A DNA stretch of 23,384 nt, from the NCBI GenBank assembly GCA_036506495.1, contig DASXRQ010000171.1, positions 1-23,384 on the forward strand, written 5' to 3'. Made by a program: the position numbers and the translations under genes. Below the pieces are notes generated by a model, which was not told the DNA's origin, did no database searches, and saw only the letters and a list, made by a program, of their open reading frames with translations. Origin of the DNA: DASXRC01 sp036506495 (lineage in GTDB: Bacteria; Actinomycetota; Actinomycetes; Mycobacteriales; Micromonosporaceae). This document shows, piece by piece, positions 12,806 through 21,013 of the stretch. Every line of letters begins with the position of its first letter. The stretch's first letter is position 1.

Positions 12806-14548
12806 CTACTGTTTGACGAACGCGTTCGTGAACATCGGGTAACCGAAGATGCTGCCCACGAATACGGCGCCGAGCTTGCTGCCGTACAGGTAGTAGGCCA
12901 CATCGACGTAGAGCGGCACCGCCGGCGCGAGCTCCTTCATGATCCGCTCGTCCAGGTTGCCCCACTCCTTCGCCTGGTCCTGCGGGCTGAGCGCCAGGAC
13001 CCGGTCGAACTCGGCGTTGATGGCGTCATTGTTGATGTACGACGTATCGCTGTTGCCCTCGGCCTTGATGCTGCGCCCGTCGAAGAGCACCGGCAGGATC
13101 GACGCGCCACTGGGCCAGTCAGCGGCCCACGAGTCGAGATAGAGGTCCCACGGGTTGGACTTCTTCTTCGTCTCGTCGAGCATGCTGTCCGCCGGCGTGG
13201 TGCGTACGATGATCTTGAAGCCGGCCTTCTCCAGGTTGTTCTTCAGCTGTGTACCGATCTTCTGCGAGTCCGAGGAGTCGCTGATCGCGAGCACGAGCTG
13301 CGGCGTCTTGCCGGCGAGCAGCTCCTTGGCCTTGTCGGGGTTGCCGGTCGGGCCCGCCGGGTACGTGTCGAACGCCTTGTAGCCGATCGTCGACGGCGGC
13401 ATCAGCGTGGTGATCGGCGACGCGAGCGTCTCGCCGCCCAGCGTCTGGATCAGCCCCTGTCGGTCGATCGCGTAGTTCAGCGCCTGGCGCACGGTCAGGT
13501 CGGTGACCCGCTGCGTGTTGATGGTCAGTCGGTTCGCGCTCGGCGTCGGCTCGAGTAGCGTCCGGCTCTTCAGCGACTGGTCCGAGGTGACCCGCGAGAC
13601 GAGCGAGCTCGGGATGCCGTTCCAGGCCAACGCGGTCTGGTCGGGGCCGCTGTCGGCGATGACCCGGTTCACCTGCGCATCGGCGTCGGGGCCGAACTGC
13701 CAGACGAACTTGTCCGGGTACTGGTGGCGCACCGGGTCGGTGTTCGGGTCCCACTGGTCGTTGCGGTCGAGCACAAGCTCGACGCCGACGGTGTTCTTCG
13801 TGACCTTGTACGGGCCGGACGAGAAGGGCTGGTTGTCCATGTCGACGCCCTTGTCCTTCTCCGGCTTCAGCGGCGCGGTCGCCGGCAGCGACGCGGCGAA
13901 CGGCAGGTCGCAGTGTGGCTTGTCGAACTCGAACCGGATCGTCTTGGCGTCCGGAGTGGACAGGCCCGGCGGCAACGCCGACTTGTTGGCCTTGAAGTCG
14001 AACTTCGACGCGTAGTCGCCGGTACCGGCCAACCACTCCTGGATGTACGTCGGGCCGCCGGACAGGTCGGGGTCGAACGAGCGGGCGATGCCGTACGCGA
14101 CCTCCTTCGAGGTGATCGCACTGCCGTCCTCGAACTTGAGGCCGTCCTTGATCTTGAACTCCCAGGCCTTGCAGTCGTTGTTGACGTTCGTGCCTGGCGT
14201 CTCCGCGAGGTCGCCGACCAGCGTGACGTGGCCTTTCCCGTCGTCCTTCCAGGTCGTCAGGAACCGCGAGTAGAGCGGCGAGGCCGACAGGCCTGCGAAC
14301 GAGTAGACCCGCTGCGGGTCGAGGTGCGAGATCTGGGTCTCGCGGATGATGGTGACCGTGCCGCCCTTGGTCGCGCCCTGCACCTCGGGTGCCGGACCGC
14401 GCGAGTCCTTCGGGTCGGTGGCGATGACGCCGGTCGGCTTGCGGTTGGCGTCAACCCCGCTCGAGGAACCCTCGTTCTTGCCGCACGCCCCGAGCGCCAG
14501 CACAAGCGCGACCGCGCCGCCGAGGGCGGCCGCTTGTCGAATTCTCAT
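12806..14548 (-). CDS. Peptide-type ABC transporter substrate-binding lipoprotein
   Basis: About 580 aa, SBP_bac_5 family. It is a secreted, lipid-anchored receptor that binds peptides or similar ligands and hands them to the two permeases encoded upstream. The signal peptide MRIRQAAALGGAVALVLALGAC ends in a lipobox (LGAC) with the lipidated Cys at residue 22. Family features include GGTVTIIRETQISHLDPQRVY, WEFKIKDGLKFEDGSAITSKEVAYGI, QPFSSGPYKV, and LTVRQALNYAIDRQGLIQ. ATG 14548 is chosen because GGAGGA lies immediately upstream and the next in-frame start (14560) would precede that site. A 159-nt gap with tandem repeats and a hairpin separates it from the dppB-like gene, so its expression may differ from that of the permeases. 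The ligand is not predictable. Confidence 0.9.
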   Translation of the reverse strand: MRIRQAAALGGAVALVLALGACGKNEGSSSGVDANRKPTGVIATDPKDSRGPAPEVQGATKGGTVTIIRETQISHLDPQRVYSFAGLSASPLYSRFLTTWKDDGKGHVTLVGDLAETPGTNVNNDCKAWEFKIKDGLKFEDGSAITSKEVAYGIARSFDPDLSGGPTYIQEWLAGTGDYASKFDFKANKSALPPGLSTPDAKTIRFEFDKPHCDLPFAASLPATAPLKPEKDKGVDMDNQPFSSGPYKVTKNTVGVELVLDRNDQWDPNTDPVRHQYPDKFVWQFGPDADAQVNRVIADSGPDQTALAWNGIPSSLVSRVTSDQSLKSRTLLEPTPSANRLTINTQRVTDLTVRQALNYAIDRQGLIQTLGGETLASPITTLMPPSTIGYKAFDTYPAGPTGNPDKAKELLAGKTPQLVLAISDSSDSQKIGTQLKNNLEKAGFKIIVRTTPADSMLDETKKKSNPWDLYLDSWAADWPSGASILPVLFDGRSIKAEGNSDTSYINNDAINAEFDRVLALSPQDQAKEWGNLDERIMKELAPAVPLYVDVAYYLYGSKLGAVFVGSIFGYPMFTNAFVKQ

Positions 14549-14583
14549 GTCTCCTCCCATTTTCGCCAGGTCTGCGATGCGTC

Positions 14584-14625
14584 GTCGGATCGCGCCAGTC
14601 GGATCGCGCGAGTCAGATCGCGCTG
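14584..14625. repeat. Three tandem 14-bp repeats upstream of the binding-protein gene
   Basis: The units GTCGGATCGCGCCA, GTCGGATCGCGCGA and GTCAGATCGCGCTG follow each other without a gap at 14584-14597, 14598-14611 and 14612-14625. They lie 36 nt before the start codon, in the transcribed leader if the gene is read through from dppB. They could be a binding array or a simple expansion. Confidence 0.6.
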
Positions 14626-14668
14626 TCGTGTGTCGCGTTCGAAAGAAACCTACGAGCTGTGTAGCAGA

Positions 14669-14686
14669 TGGCGATAAGTTTCGCCA
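14669..14686. repeat. Small hairpin between dppB-like and binding-protein genes
   Basis: TGGCGA (14669-14674) and TCGCCA (14681-14686) pair perfectly around a 6-nt AT-rich loop, 22 nt after the dppB stop on the minus strand. It is a possible weak terminator or mRNA-processing/stability element that would let receptor and permease levels differ. Confidence 0.4.
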
Positions 14687-14707
14687 TACCCGATCGACCG
14701 AAACCCG

Positions 14708-15694
14708 TCATGCGAGGCGTACGCGTGGGTCGATGAACGCGTACAACACGTCCACGAGCAGGTTGGCGGCGACGATGAAGAACGCGGCGAACAGAACCGT
14801 CGCCATGATCGTCGGTAGATCTCCGAGCCGCACGGCGTCGACCGCGGTCCGGCCCATGCCCTGCAACCCGAACGTGGTCTCGGTGATGACCGTGCCGCCG
14901 AGCGCACCGCCCACGTCGAGCCCGGCGATGGTCACGATCGGCGTGATCGCCGCGCGAAGGGCGTGCCGGGCGTACACCATCCGCTTGGGCAGGCCCTTGG
15001 CCCGGGCCGTGCGCACGAAGTCCTCGGAGAGCGTCTCCAGCATCTGCGCCCGGGACAACCGGGCGTAGATCGCGGAGAACAGCAGCCCGAGCGCGAGCCA
15101 GGCGAGCACGAGACCCCGCGCCCAGTCGAGCGGGTTCTGGAACATGGATGTGTAGTGCGGGGTCGGCAGGAGCTTGAGCTGGTACACGAATATCAGCAAC
15201 AGCACCGCTCCGACGAAGTACAGCTGGAGCGACGCGAACGTCAGCGTGAACCCGATGGACACTCGGTCGATGAGAGTCCCGCGGCGTAAGGCGGAAATCA
15301 TGCCGAGCCCGACGCCGATGGTGAGCCAGAGGACCGCAGCCGGCAGCACGACGCTCAGGGTCACCGGCACGACCCGGCCGAACGTCGCCGTCACCGACTC
15401 GCTCCGCACGTAGGAGTAGCCGAGGCACGGGGTGTCGCACCGGCCGCCCAGCGCGCTGCCGAGGTCCCGCCCCACGAAGATGCCCTTGATGTAGTTGGCG
15501 TACTGCTCGGGCTTCGGATCGCGCAGGCCGAGCTCCTTGCGCACCCGCTCGAGCCGCTCGGGGTTGCAGTTCTTGGGGCACATCGCGTTCACCGGGTCGC
15601 GCGGCAGGCTGAAGAACAGCAGGAACGCGATGACGCTCACCGCGAGCAGCACCGAGACGGCCAGCAGCAGCCTCTTCAGGATGAAGCGCAGCAT
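14708..15694 (-). CDS. Peptide-type ABC transporter permease (DppB/OppB-like)
   Basis: 328 aa inner-membrane subunit. The first helix is at the N-terminus (LLLAVSVLLAVSVIAFLLFF) followed by the family LPRDP motif. A periplasmic loop contains four cysteines (AMCPKNC and GRCDTPC), unusually many for this family. Five more helices follow, with the ATPase-contacting EAA loop EDFVRTARAKGLPKRMVYARHALR, then ITETTFGLQGMGR and a C-terminal IDPRVRLA. It has GGTGA 4 nt upstream of the ATG and lies 18 nt after the dppC-like stop, so it is in the same operon. No ATPase gene (dppD/dppF) is in the cluster. Confidence 0.9.
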   Translation of the reverse strand: MLRFILKRLLLAVSVLLAVSVIAFLLFFSLPRDPVNAMCPKNCNPERLERVRKELGLRDPKPEQYANYIKGIFVGRDLGSALGGRCDTPCLGYSYVRSESVTATFGRVVPVTLSVVLPAAVLWLTIGVGLGMISALRRGTLIDRVSIGFTLTFASLQLYFVGAVLLLIFVYQLKLLPTPHYTSMFQNPLDWARGLVLAWLALGLLFSAIYARLSRAQMLETLSEDFVRTARAKGLPKRMVYARHALRAAITPIVTIAGLDVGGALGGTVITETTFGLQGMGRTAVDAVRLGDLPTIMATVLFAAFFIVAANLLVDVLYAFIDPRVRLA

Positions 15695-15712
15695 CTGTCA
15701 CCAACTATCGGG

Positions 15713-16732
15713 CTATCGGGACGACTTCGGATCGAGCGCGTCGCGCAGCGCGTCACCGAACAGATTGAAGGCAAATACCAGGAGAAAGATCGTGATGCCA
15801 GGGAAGAAGATGAACGCGGGGTCCGTCTGGAGGAACGGCAGGCTGTTCGAGATCATGCGACCGAAGTCGGGCGTGGGCTCGACGATCCCGATGCCCAGGA
15901 AGGACAGGGCGGCCTCGCCGGTGATGTACGCGGGAACGGCCAGCGAAAACGAGATCAGGATCGGCGCCCAGATGTTCGGCAGCAGCTGGCGGAAGAGCAT
16001 GTGGCCCAGCCCCGCCCCGCTGGCCCTGGCCGCCTCGACGAACTCGCGTTCGCGGAGGGAGACGACCTGCCCCCGGACCAGGCGGCAGGTGCTCGTCCAG
16101 CCGAACGCCGCGAACACCACGATCAGCGAGGCGACCCGGAAGGCGGTCGACACCTCGTCCCGGGGTCCGTAGAAGCGGAGCTCGATCGTGGGCACGACGG
16201 CGAGCGCGAAGATCAGGAACGGCATGGCGAGCGCGAGATCGGTGAACCACCCGATCACGGAGTCGACCCATCCACCGAGGTAACCCGCGAGCACACCGGC
16301 CACGATGCCGACGGTCGCGGTCACGACCGCGGCGCCGAGCGCGATGAAGAGGGAGGTACGCAGGCCGTACACCATCTGGATGAAGATGTCCCGACCGAGC
16401 TGTGGTTCGAGCCCGAACCAGTGGCGACCCGAGACACCGCCGGCGTACCCCAGCGGCATGCCGGCGCCGTCGAGCAGGCTTTGGAACTGCTCGTCCGGCC
16501 CGACGCCGTACGCCCATTCGATCAGGGGCGCGGCGAGGGCGGCCACGACAAAGAACACGAGCGCGCCGCCGCTGAGCATCGCGACCCGGTCCCGCCGAAG
16601 GCGCAGCCAGGCCAGCTGCCCCGGCGAACGACCGACGAACTGCTTGGCCTCGAGCGCGAGCTCACTTTCGATCGACTCGTCGGCGGCCGCCATCCCGACG
16701 GCCACGCTCGCCGCCGTCTGCTGCTCGCTCAC
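15713..16732 (-). CDS. Peptide-type ABC transporter permease (DppC/OppC-like)
   Basis: 339 aa inner-membrane subunit. A cytoplasmic N-terminal extension of about 45 residues (MSEQQTAASVAVG...) leads to SPGQLAWLRLRRDRVAMLSGGALV, the typical DppC opening. HWFGLEPQLGRDIFIQMVYGLRTSL is the conserved segment before the transport core. The EAA loop is REFVEAARASGAGLGHMLFRQLLPN, and FLGIGIVEPTPDFGRMI and the C-terminal LFGDALRDALDPK are diagnostic. The GTG start at 16732 has AGGAG 5 nt upstream. It is the first gene of the dppC-dppB-receptor operon, with a candidate promoter and overlapping inverted repeat at 16786-16824. Confidence 0.9.
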   Translation of the reverse strand: MSEQQTAASVAVGMAAADESIESELALEAKQFVGRSPGQLAWLRLRRDRVAMLSGGALVFFVVAALAAPLIEWAYGVGPDEQFQSLLDGAGMPLGYAGGVSGRHWFGLEPQLGRDIFIQMVYGLRTSLFIALGAAVVTATVGIVAGVLAGYLGGWVDSVIGWFTDLALAMPFLIFALAVVPTIELRFYGPRDEVSTAFRVASLIVVFAAFGWTSTCRLVRGQVVSLREREFVEAARASGAGLGHMLFRQLLPNIWAPILISFSLAVPAYITGEAALSFLGIGIVEPTPDFGRMISNSLPFLQTDPAFIFFPGITIFLLVFAFNLFGDALRDALDPKSSR

Positions 16733-16785
16733 CGCATCTCCTGCCGTACGTCGCTCGCCGCACGCTCACCCGCACGCACGTAGGG

Positions 16786-16824
16786 AACTTACGACGAGCC
16801 GTAGAGGCTGAAAATAAGCTACGG
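16786..16824 (-). promoter_or_regulatory. Candidate promoter of the ABC operon with overlapping inverted repeat
   Basis: On the minus strand TTTTCA (16809-16814) and TAAGTT (16786-16791) are spaced by exactly 17 nt, a plausible -35/-10 pair. An inverted repeat, CCGTA (16799-16803) with TACGG (16820-16824) plus an inner GCT/AGC pairing, surrounds the -35. That position suits a repressor operator. The transcript leader would be about 50 nt. No other signals are seen in the 217-nt divergent gap apart from the tldD start region. Confidence 0.4.
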
Positions 16825-16949
16825 TCCCGGCGGAAGTCACTCGGCGGGTCATAACGACTCTGCATCGGGCGTGTCGCGGTGCCGGGGAGCAACGAGGGCC
16901 GTCGTGCGGCGCCGCTCGCTGTCGGTGCGAGCGGCTAGGGTGGGGTTTC

Positions 16950-18386
16950 ATGACCCACTTCGACGTGGCGACCGCGGCCGTGCAGGGCGCGCTGGACGCC
17001 GGCGCCCGGTACGCCGACGCGCGCGTCATGCACCGCCGCTCCGAGTCGATGTCCGCACGCAACGGTGAGATCGAGGAGCTGTCCCAGGACGAGGACGCCG
17101 GCGTCGGCGTCCGGGCGCTGTTCGGATCGAGCTGGGGCTTCTTCGCCGTACCGGACCTGTCGGACGCCGCGGCGCGGCGGGCCGGCGCCCGGGCCGCCGC
17201 GATCGCGCGGGCGAGCGCGCGCGTGCCGGGCCCGGCCGCGGATCTTGTGCCGACGGCCGTGGCGACCGGCTCGTGGTCCTCGCCGTGCGAGGTCGACCCG
17301 TTCGCGGTCCCGCTGTCCGACAAGGGCGACCTGCTCGTCCACACGACCAAGACCATGACGGAGCAGGGAGCCGACCTGGCCGAGGGTGTCTACCAGATCT
17401 GGGACACCGACAAGTGGCTCGTCTCGAGCGAGGGTCACCGCATCGACCAGCGCATCCGCGAGTCGGGGGCCGGCATCTGGGCCACCGCGATCGGCGACGG
17501 CCAGACGCAGCGCCGGTCCTATCCGAGCTACGGCGGCCAGTACGGCGCACGGGGCTGGGAGCTGGTCACCGCCCTCGACCTGCCGGCCCACGCCGCGCGG
17601 ATCGCCGACGAGGCCCGGGCGCTACTCACCGCGCCGGAGTGCCCGTCCGGGCACACCACGCTGATTCTCGGCAGCGAGCAGATGGCACTGCAGATCCACG
17701 AGTCGGTCGGGCATGCGATCGAGCTCGACCGGATCCTCGGCTGGGAGGCCGCGTTCGCTGGGACGTCGTGGCTGGACCTCAACCAACTCGGCACCCTCCA
17801 CTATGGATCAGAGCTGATGAACGTCACGATCGACCCGACCATCCCCGGCGCGCTGGGCAGCTTCGGGTACGACGATGAGGGCACGCGGGCCGAGAAGCGG
17901 TACGCCGTACGCGACGGCCGTTGGGTCGGGGTGCTGGCCGGCCGGGACTCGGCCGCCGTGGCCGGGCTGGACTACGCCGGCGCGGTGCGGTCCGATGGAT
18001 GGGCCCGGCTGCCGATGGTCCGCATGACGAACGTCGGGCTGGAGCCGGGTCCGCACACGCTCGACGAGATCATCGCCGCGACGGACGACGGCATCCTTAT
18101 GGACCTCAACCGCTCCTGGTCGATCGACGACCGGCGCCTGAACTTCCAGTTCGGCTGCGAGCTCGGCTGGGAGATCAAGAACGGCCAACGCGGTCGGATG
18201 CTCCGCAACCCGACGTACACCGGCATCGGTCCGCAGTTCTGGCGCTCGATGGACATGCTGTCCGGTGAGACGACCCCGTGGGGGACGCCGAACTGCGGCA
18301 AGGGCCAGCCGGGTCAGATCGGCCACACCGGGCATCCGGCAGCGCCGGCCCGGTTCCGCGACGTTCGAGTGGGGGTCCGCGCATGA
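16950..18386 (+). CDS. tldD: TldD, zinc metalloprotease subunit of TldD/TldE
   Basis: 478 aa. TldD and TldE form a cytoplasmic heterodimer that degrades unfolded peptides; in E. coli it matures microcin B17 and degrades CcdA. The zinc site is visible as HESVGH (residues 250-255, HExxxH), with LQI before it and AIELDR after it. Other family landmarks are RDGRWVGVLAGRDSA, the C-terminal GTPNCGKGQPGQIGH (Cys449) and PARFRDVRVG. ATG 16950 is preceded by GGTGGGG. A TAGGGT hexamer 8 nt upstream (16936-16941) also makes a leaderless start possible. The TGA overlaps the tldE ATG (ATGA), implying coupled synthesis of the two subunits. The native substrate in actinomycetes is not known, and no peptide precursor gene is evident nearby. 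Confidence 0.92.
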   Translation: MTHFDVATAAVQGALDAGARYADARVMHRRSESMSARNGEIEELSQDEDAGVGVRALFGSSWGFFAVPDLSDAAARRAGARAAAIARASARVPGPAADLVPTAVATGSWSSPCEVDPFAVPLSDKGDLLVHTTKTMTEQGADLAEGVYQIWDTDKWLVSSEGHRIDQRIRESGAGIWATAIGDGQTQRRSYPSYGGQYGARGWELVTALDLPAHAARIADEARALLTAPECPSGHTTLILGSEQMALQIHESVGHAIELDRILGWEAAFAGTSWLDLNQLGTLHYGSELMNVTIDPTIPGALGSFGYDDEGTRAEKRYAVRDGRWVGVLAGRDSAAVAGLDYAGAVRSDGWARLPMVRMTNVGLEPGPHTLDEIIAATDDGILMDLNRSWSIDDRRLNFQFGCELGWEIKNGQRGRMLRNPTYTGIGPQFWRSMDMLSGETTPWGTPNCGKGQPGQIGHTGHPAAPARFRDVRVGVRA

Positions 18387-19774
18387 TCGCCGACCAGTTG
18401 GACGTCGCCGGCCGGGTTCTCGATCTCGTACGCGCGGCCGCGGGCGCATCGGCGGAGGCCGAGGTCCTGGTCGACAACGCCGAGCTGTCGCTGACCCGGT
18501 TCGCGAACTCGTTCATCCACCAGAACGTCGCGGACGCCACCACGAGTGTCCGGCTGCGGCTGCACCTGGACGGGCGTACCGCCGCCGGATCCACCACGAT
18601 CGTCGACGGGGACGGGCTGACCGGCCTCGTCGAGCGCACGATCGCGGCCGCGCGCCTCTGCCCGCCGGACCCGGGCTGGCCCGGGTTGGCGCCGCCCGCG
18701 CCGGTCGCCGGCCCGGGCAACTGCGACGAGGCGACGGCGCACGCGAGCCCCGACGAGCGGGCGGAACGCGTACGGGCGTTCGTCGACGCTGCCGGCGGGC
18801 TGGAGACCGCCGGGTTCTGCCGGACGCTCCACGTGGCCGCGGCGTTCGGCAACTCGGCGGGCCAGTCGGTCCGCGGCCGAACAGCCGAGGCCGCCATGGA
18901 CGGCGTCGCGCGGCTTGACGGCGCGGACGGGGTGGCCCGGGTCGCGGCCGGCCGTCTCTCCGATGTGGACGGTGGGATCCTGGGCGTGCGCGCCGCCGCC
19001 AAGGCACGAGGTGGGGTCGAGCCGGAGGAGCTGCCGCCCGGGCGGTACGAGGTCGTGCTCGAGCCGGCCGCGGTCGCGGACATCCTGCAGAACCTCGCGC
19101 TGTTCGGCTTCAACGGCAAGGCCGTCGCCGAACGGCGGTCGTTCGCGGAGATCGGCGCGCTGCAGTTCGATCGGGCGATCACGCTGACCGACGACGCGCT
19201 CGGCGACGGTGACCTGGGTCTGCCGTTCGACGCCGACGGAACGGCCAAGCGCCGGCTCACGCTGGTCGAGGCGGGCGTCACGCGAGCGGTCGCGCACGAC
19301 CGGCGGACCGCCGCCGAGGTCGGCGCCGAACCCACCGGGCACGCGCTGCCCGGCGGGACGACGTGGGGGGCGTTCCCGCAGAACCTGCGGCTGGCACCAC
19401 CCGGAAGCGACGGGCCGGCTCCGGCCGAGGTGCCCGGTCCCATCGCCGATGCCGCGGTGGCGGCGCTCGTCGCGGGCGTCGAGCGCGGCATCCTCGTCAC
19501 CGATTTCTGGTACACCCGCGTGCTCGACCCGAAGAGCCTGGTGGTCACCGGCCTCACCCGCAACGGCGTGTGGCTCATCGAGCGGGGCGAGGTGAGTCGG
19601 CCGATCCGAAACTTCCGGTTCACGCAGTCGTACCCGCAGGCCCTCGGGCCGGACGCCGTCCTCGGCGTGGGCGGATCCGCCGCCATGCTGCCGGAGAGCT
19701 GGGGCCTCGCGTGGTGGACGGCGCCGGCGCTGCGGCTGTCATCGTGGAACTTCACCGGGGGCGCGTCGGGCTGA
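18383..19774 (+). CDS. tldE: TldE/PmbA, partner subunit of TldD
   Basis: 463 aa, the non-catalytic partner of TldD (also called PmbA). It shares the overall TldD fold, with SAEAEVLVDNAELSLTRFAN at the N-terminus, LPPGRYEVVLEPAAVADILQNL in the middle, and KSLVVTGLTRNGVWLIERGE near the end. It lacks the HExxxH zinc motif, as expected for TldE. I start it at the ATG inside the ATGA overlap with tldD; an in-frame extension to 18278 lies entirely within tldD. The last 36 nt overlap the convergent MFS gene. It acts with TldD in the cytoplasm. Confidence 0.92.
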   Translation: MIADQLDVAGRVLDLVRAAAGASAEAEVLVDNAELSLTRFANSFIHQNVADATTSVRLRLHLDGRTAAGSTTIVDGDGLTGLVERTIAAARLCPPDPGWPGLAPPAPVAGPGNCDEATAHASPDERAERVRAFVDAAGGLETAGFCRTLHVAAAFGNSAGQSVRGRTAEAAMDGVARLDGADGVARVAAGRLSDVDGGILGVRAAAKARGGVEPEELPPGRYEVVLEPAAVADILQNLALFGFNGKAVAERRSFAEIGALQFDRAITLTDDALGDGDLGLPFDADGTAKRRLTLVEAGVTRAVAHDRRTAAEVGAEPTGHALPGGTTWGAFPQNLRLAPPGSDGPAPAEVPGPIADAAVAALVAGVERGILVTDFWYTRVLDPKSLVVTGLTRNGVWLIERGEVSRPIRNFRFTQSYPQALGPDAVLGVGGSAAMLPESWGLAWWTAPALRLSSWNFTGGASG

Positions 19775-21010
19775 TCGCGGCTCGGCATTCGCGGCGCGCT
19801 CGACCTCCGCGGGCTCCCCGGCGTCGGCCACGAGCCGTACGCCTCGCACCGCGAACAGGGTGACCAGCAGCACCGCTCCGGCGACCAGATATGCGAGCGC
19901 CGGGTCGTAGGTGGCCGCGAGCCAGCCGAGGCCCAGCAGGCCGAGGCCGGAGAACACGATGTTCGAGGCGACGATCGTCGCCTCGACCTGACCCATCCGC
20001 TCCTTCGGCGCCAGATGCGCGAAGGTGGCCTGCGCACCGATGAGCCACCCGGCACCGGCGCCGATGAGGGCGTTGGCGGCCGCGAGAGCCCAGTCCGGTG
20101 TGTCCGCGGCGAGACAGACCGCCCCGAGGAACAGGGCGCCGGAGAGCCCGGCCGCGACGAGGAGCTGGTTGGTGACCCGGTCGAGCAGGCCACCGCGGGA
20201 CGCCACAAACGCGAAGAGCGCACCGCCGAACGCGGACGCGGCCATGACGGTCGGCAGCCAGCCGCGGCCCGCCACCCCCGGGGCGACGGTCTCGGGCAGG
20301 CTGCTCGACAGCATCGTCGCCGACGCCGCGATGGCCAGCCCGCGCAGCACCGGGTTTCTCCAGATGATCCGGACGCCCTCCCAGGCCGGCGGCCGCTGCC
20401 GCCGGGCGTGCTGGGAATCCGCCGGCAGACCGGCGAAGATGATCGCCGCGGCCAGAAACGAGATCGCGTCGATGACGAGCGCGGTCCGGGCGCCGATGGC
20501 GAGCGTCAGCGACGCGCCGGCGAACACACCGCCGACCTGGCCGACCTGGTTGACGACGACCGACAATCCGAAGAACGGCAGCCGCGTCGACCGCTCGACC
20601 GACTCCGCGATCACCGCGGTGTGCACGCTCCGGTACGCGGCGCGGACGGCACCGAGCAGGCCGGCGGCCACCACCGCGACCGCCGCGCGTGGGACGGCCG
20701 CCGGCATGGAGATCAGCAGGCCACCGGCGAGCGAGAGCACGACGAGAGCGGTACGCCGCCGCGGCACGTCCAGCCACCCGCTGAACACGGTCGCTACGAG
20801 CAGGGCCGGCAGCGTACGGGCGGCGTAGACCACGGCCGGACCCAGCACCGAGCCCGTCTCCTGGTACGCGAGCAGCAGCAGCGCGGCGAGCCCGACGAAG
20901 TCGCCGAGCTCGGACACTCCCTTGGCGGCGAGCATCCGGAACGCGACCGGATGCCGCAGCACCGCGGCGTAGCCGGGAGCCGGGTCCGGGGCGTCCGTCG
21001 GCCTCGACAC
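19739..21010 (-). CDS. MFS transporter
   Basis: 423 aa with about 12 predicted membrane helices and no large loops, in the inner membrane. It is typical of the actinobacterial MFS_1/MFS_3-type putative exporters: YAAVLRHPVAFRMLAAKGVSELGDFV at the N-terminus, FSGWLDVPRRRTALVVLSLAGGL as the loop 2-3 signature, and a central cytoplasmic loop rich in Arg (ADSQHARRQRPPAWEGVRI). KERMGQVEATIVASNIVFSGLG lies in the second half, ahead of a charged C-terminal tail. The GTG start at 21010 is 3 nt after the stop of the upstream DUF6065-like gene, so the two form an operon. No Shine-Dalgarno is clear, which suits coupled translation. The substrate is unknown. Confidence 0.88.
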   Translation of the reverse strand: MSRPTDAPDPAPGYAAVLRHPVAFRMLAAKGVSELGDFVGLAALLLLAYQETGSVLGPAVVYAARTLPALLVATVFSGWLDVPRRRTALVVLSLAGGLLISMPAAVPRAAVAVVAAGLLGAVRAAYRSVHTAVIAESVERSTRLPFFGLSVVVNQVGQVGGVFAGASLTLAIGARTALVIDAISFLAAAIIFAGLPADSQHARRQRPPAWEGVRIIWRNPVLRGLAIAASATMLSSSLPETVAPGVAGRGWLPTVMAASAFGGALFAFVASRGGLLDRVTNQLLVAAGLSGALFLGAVCLAADTPDWALAAANALIGAGAGWLIGAQATFAHLAPKERMGQVEATIVASNIVFSGLGLLGLGWLAATYDPALAYLVAGAVLLVTLFAVRGVRLVADAGEPAEVERAANAEPRSARRAPGEVPR

Positions 21011-21013
21011 GGC

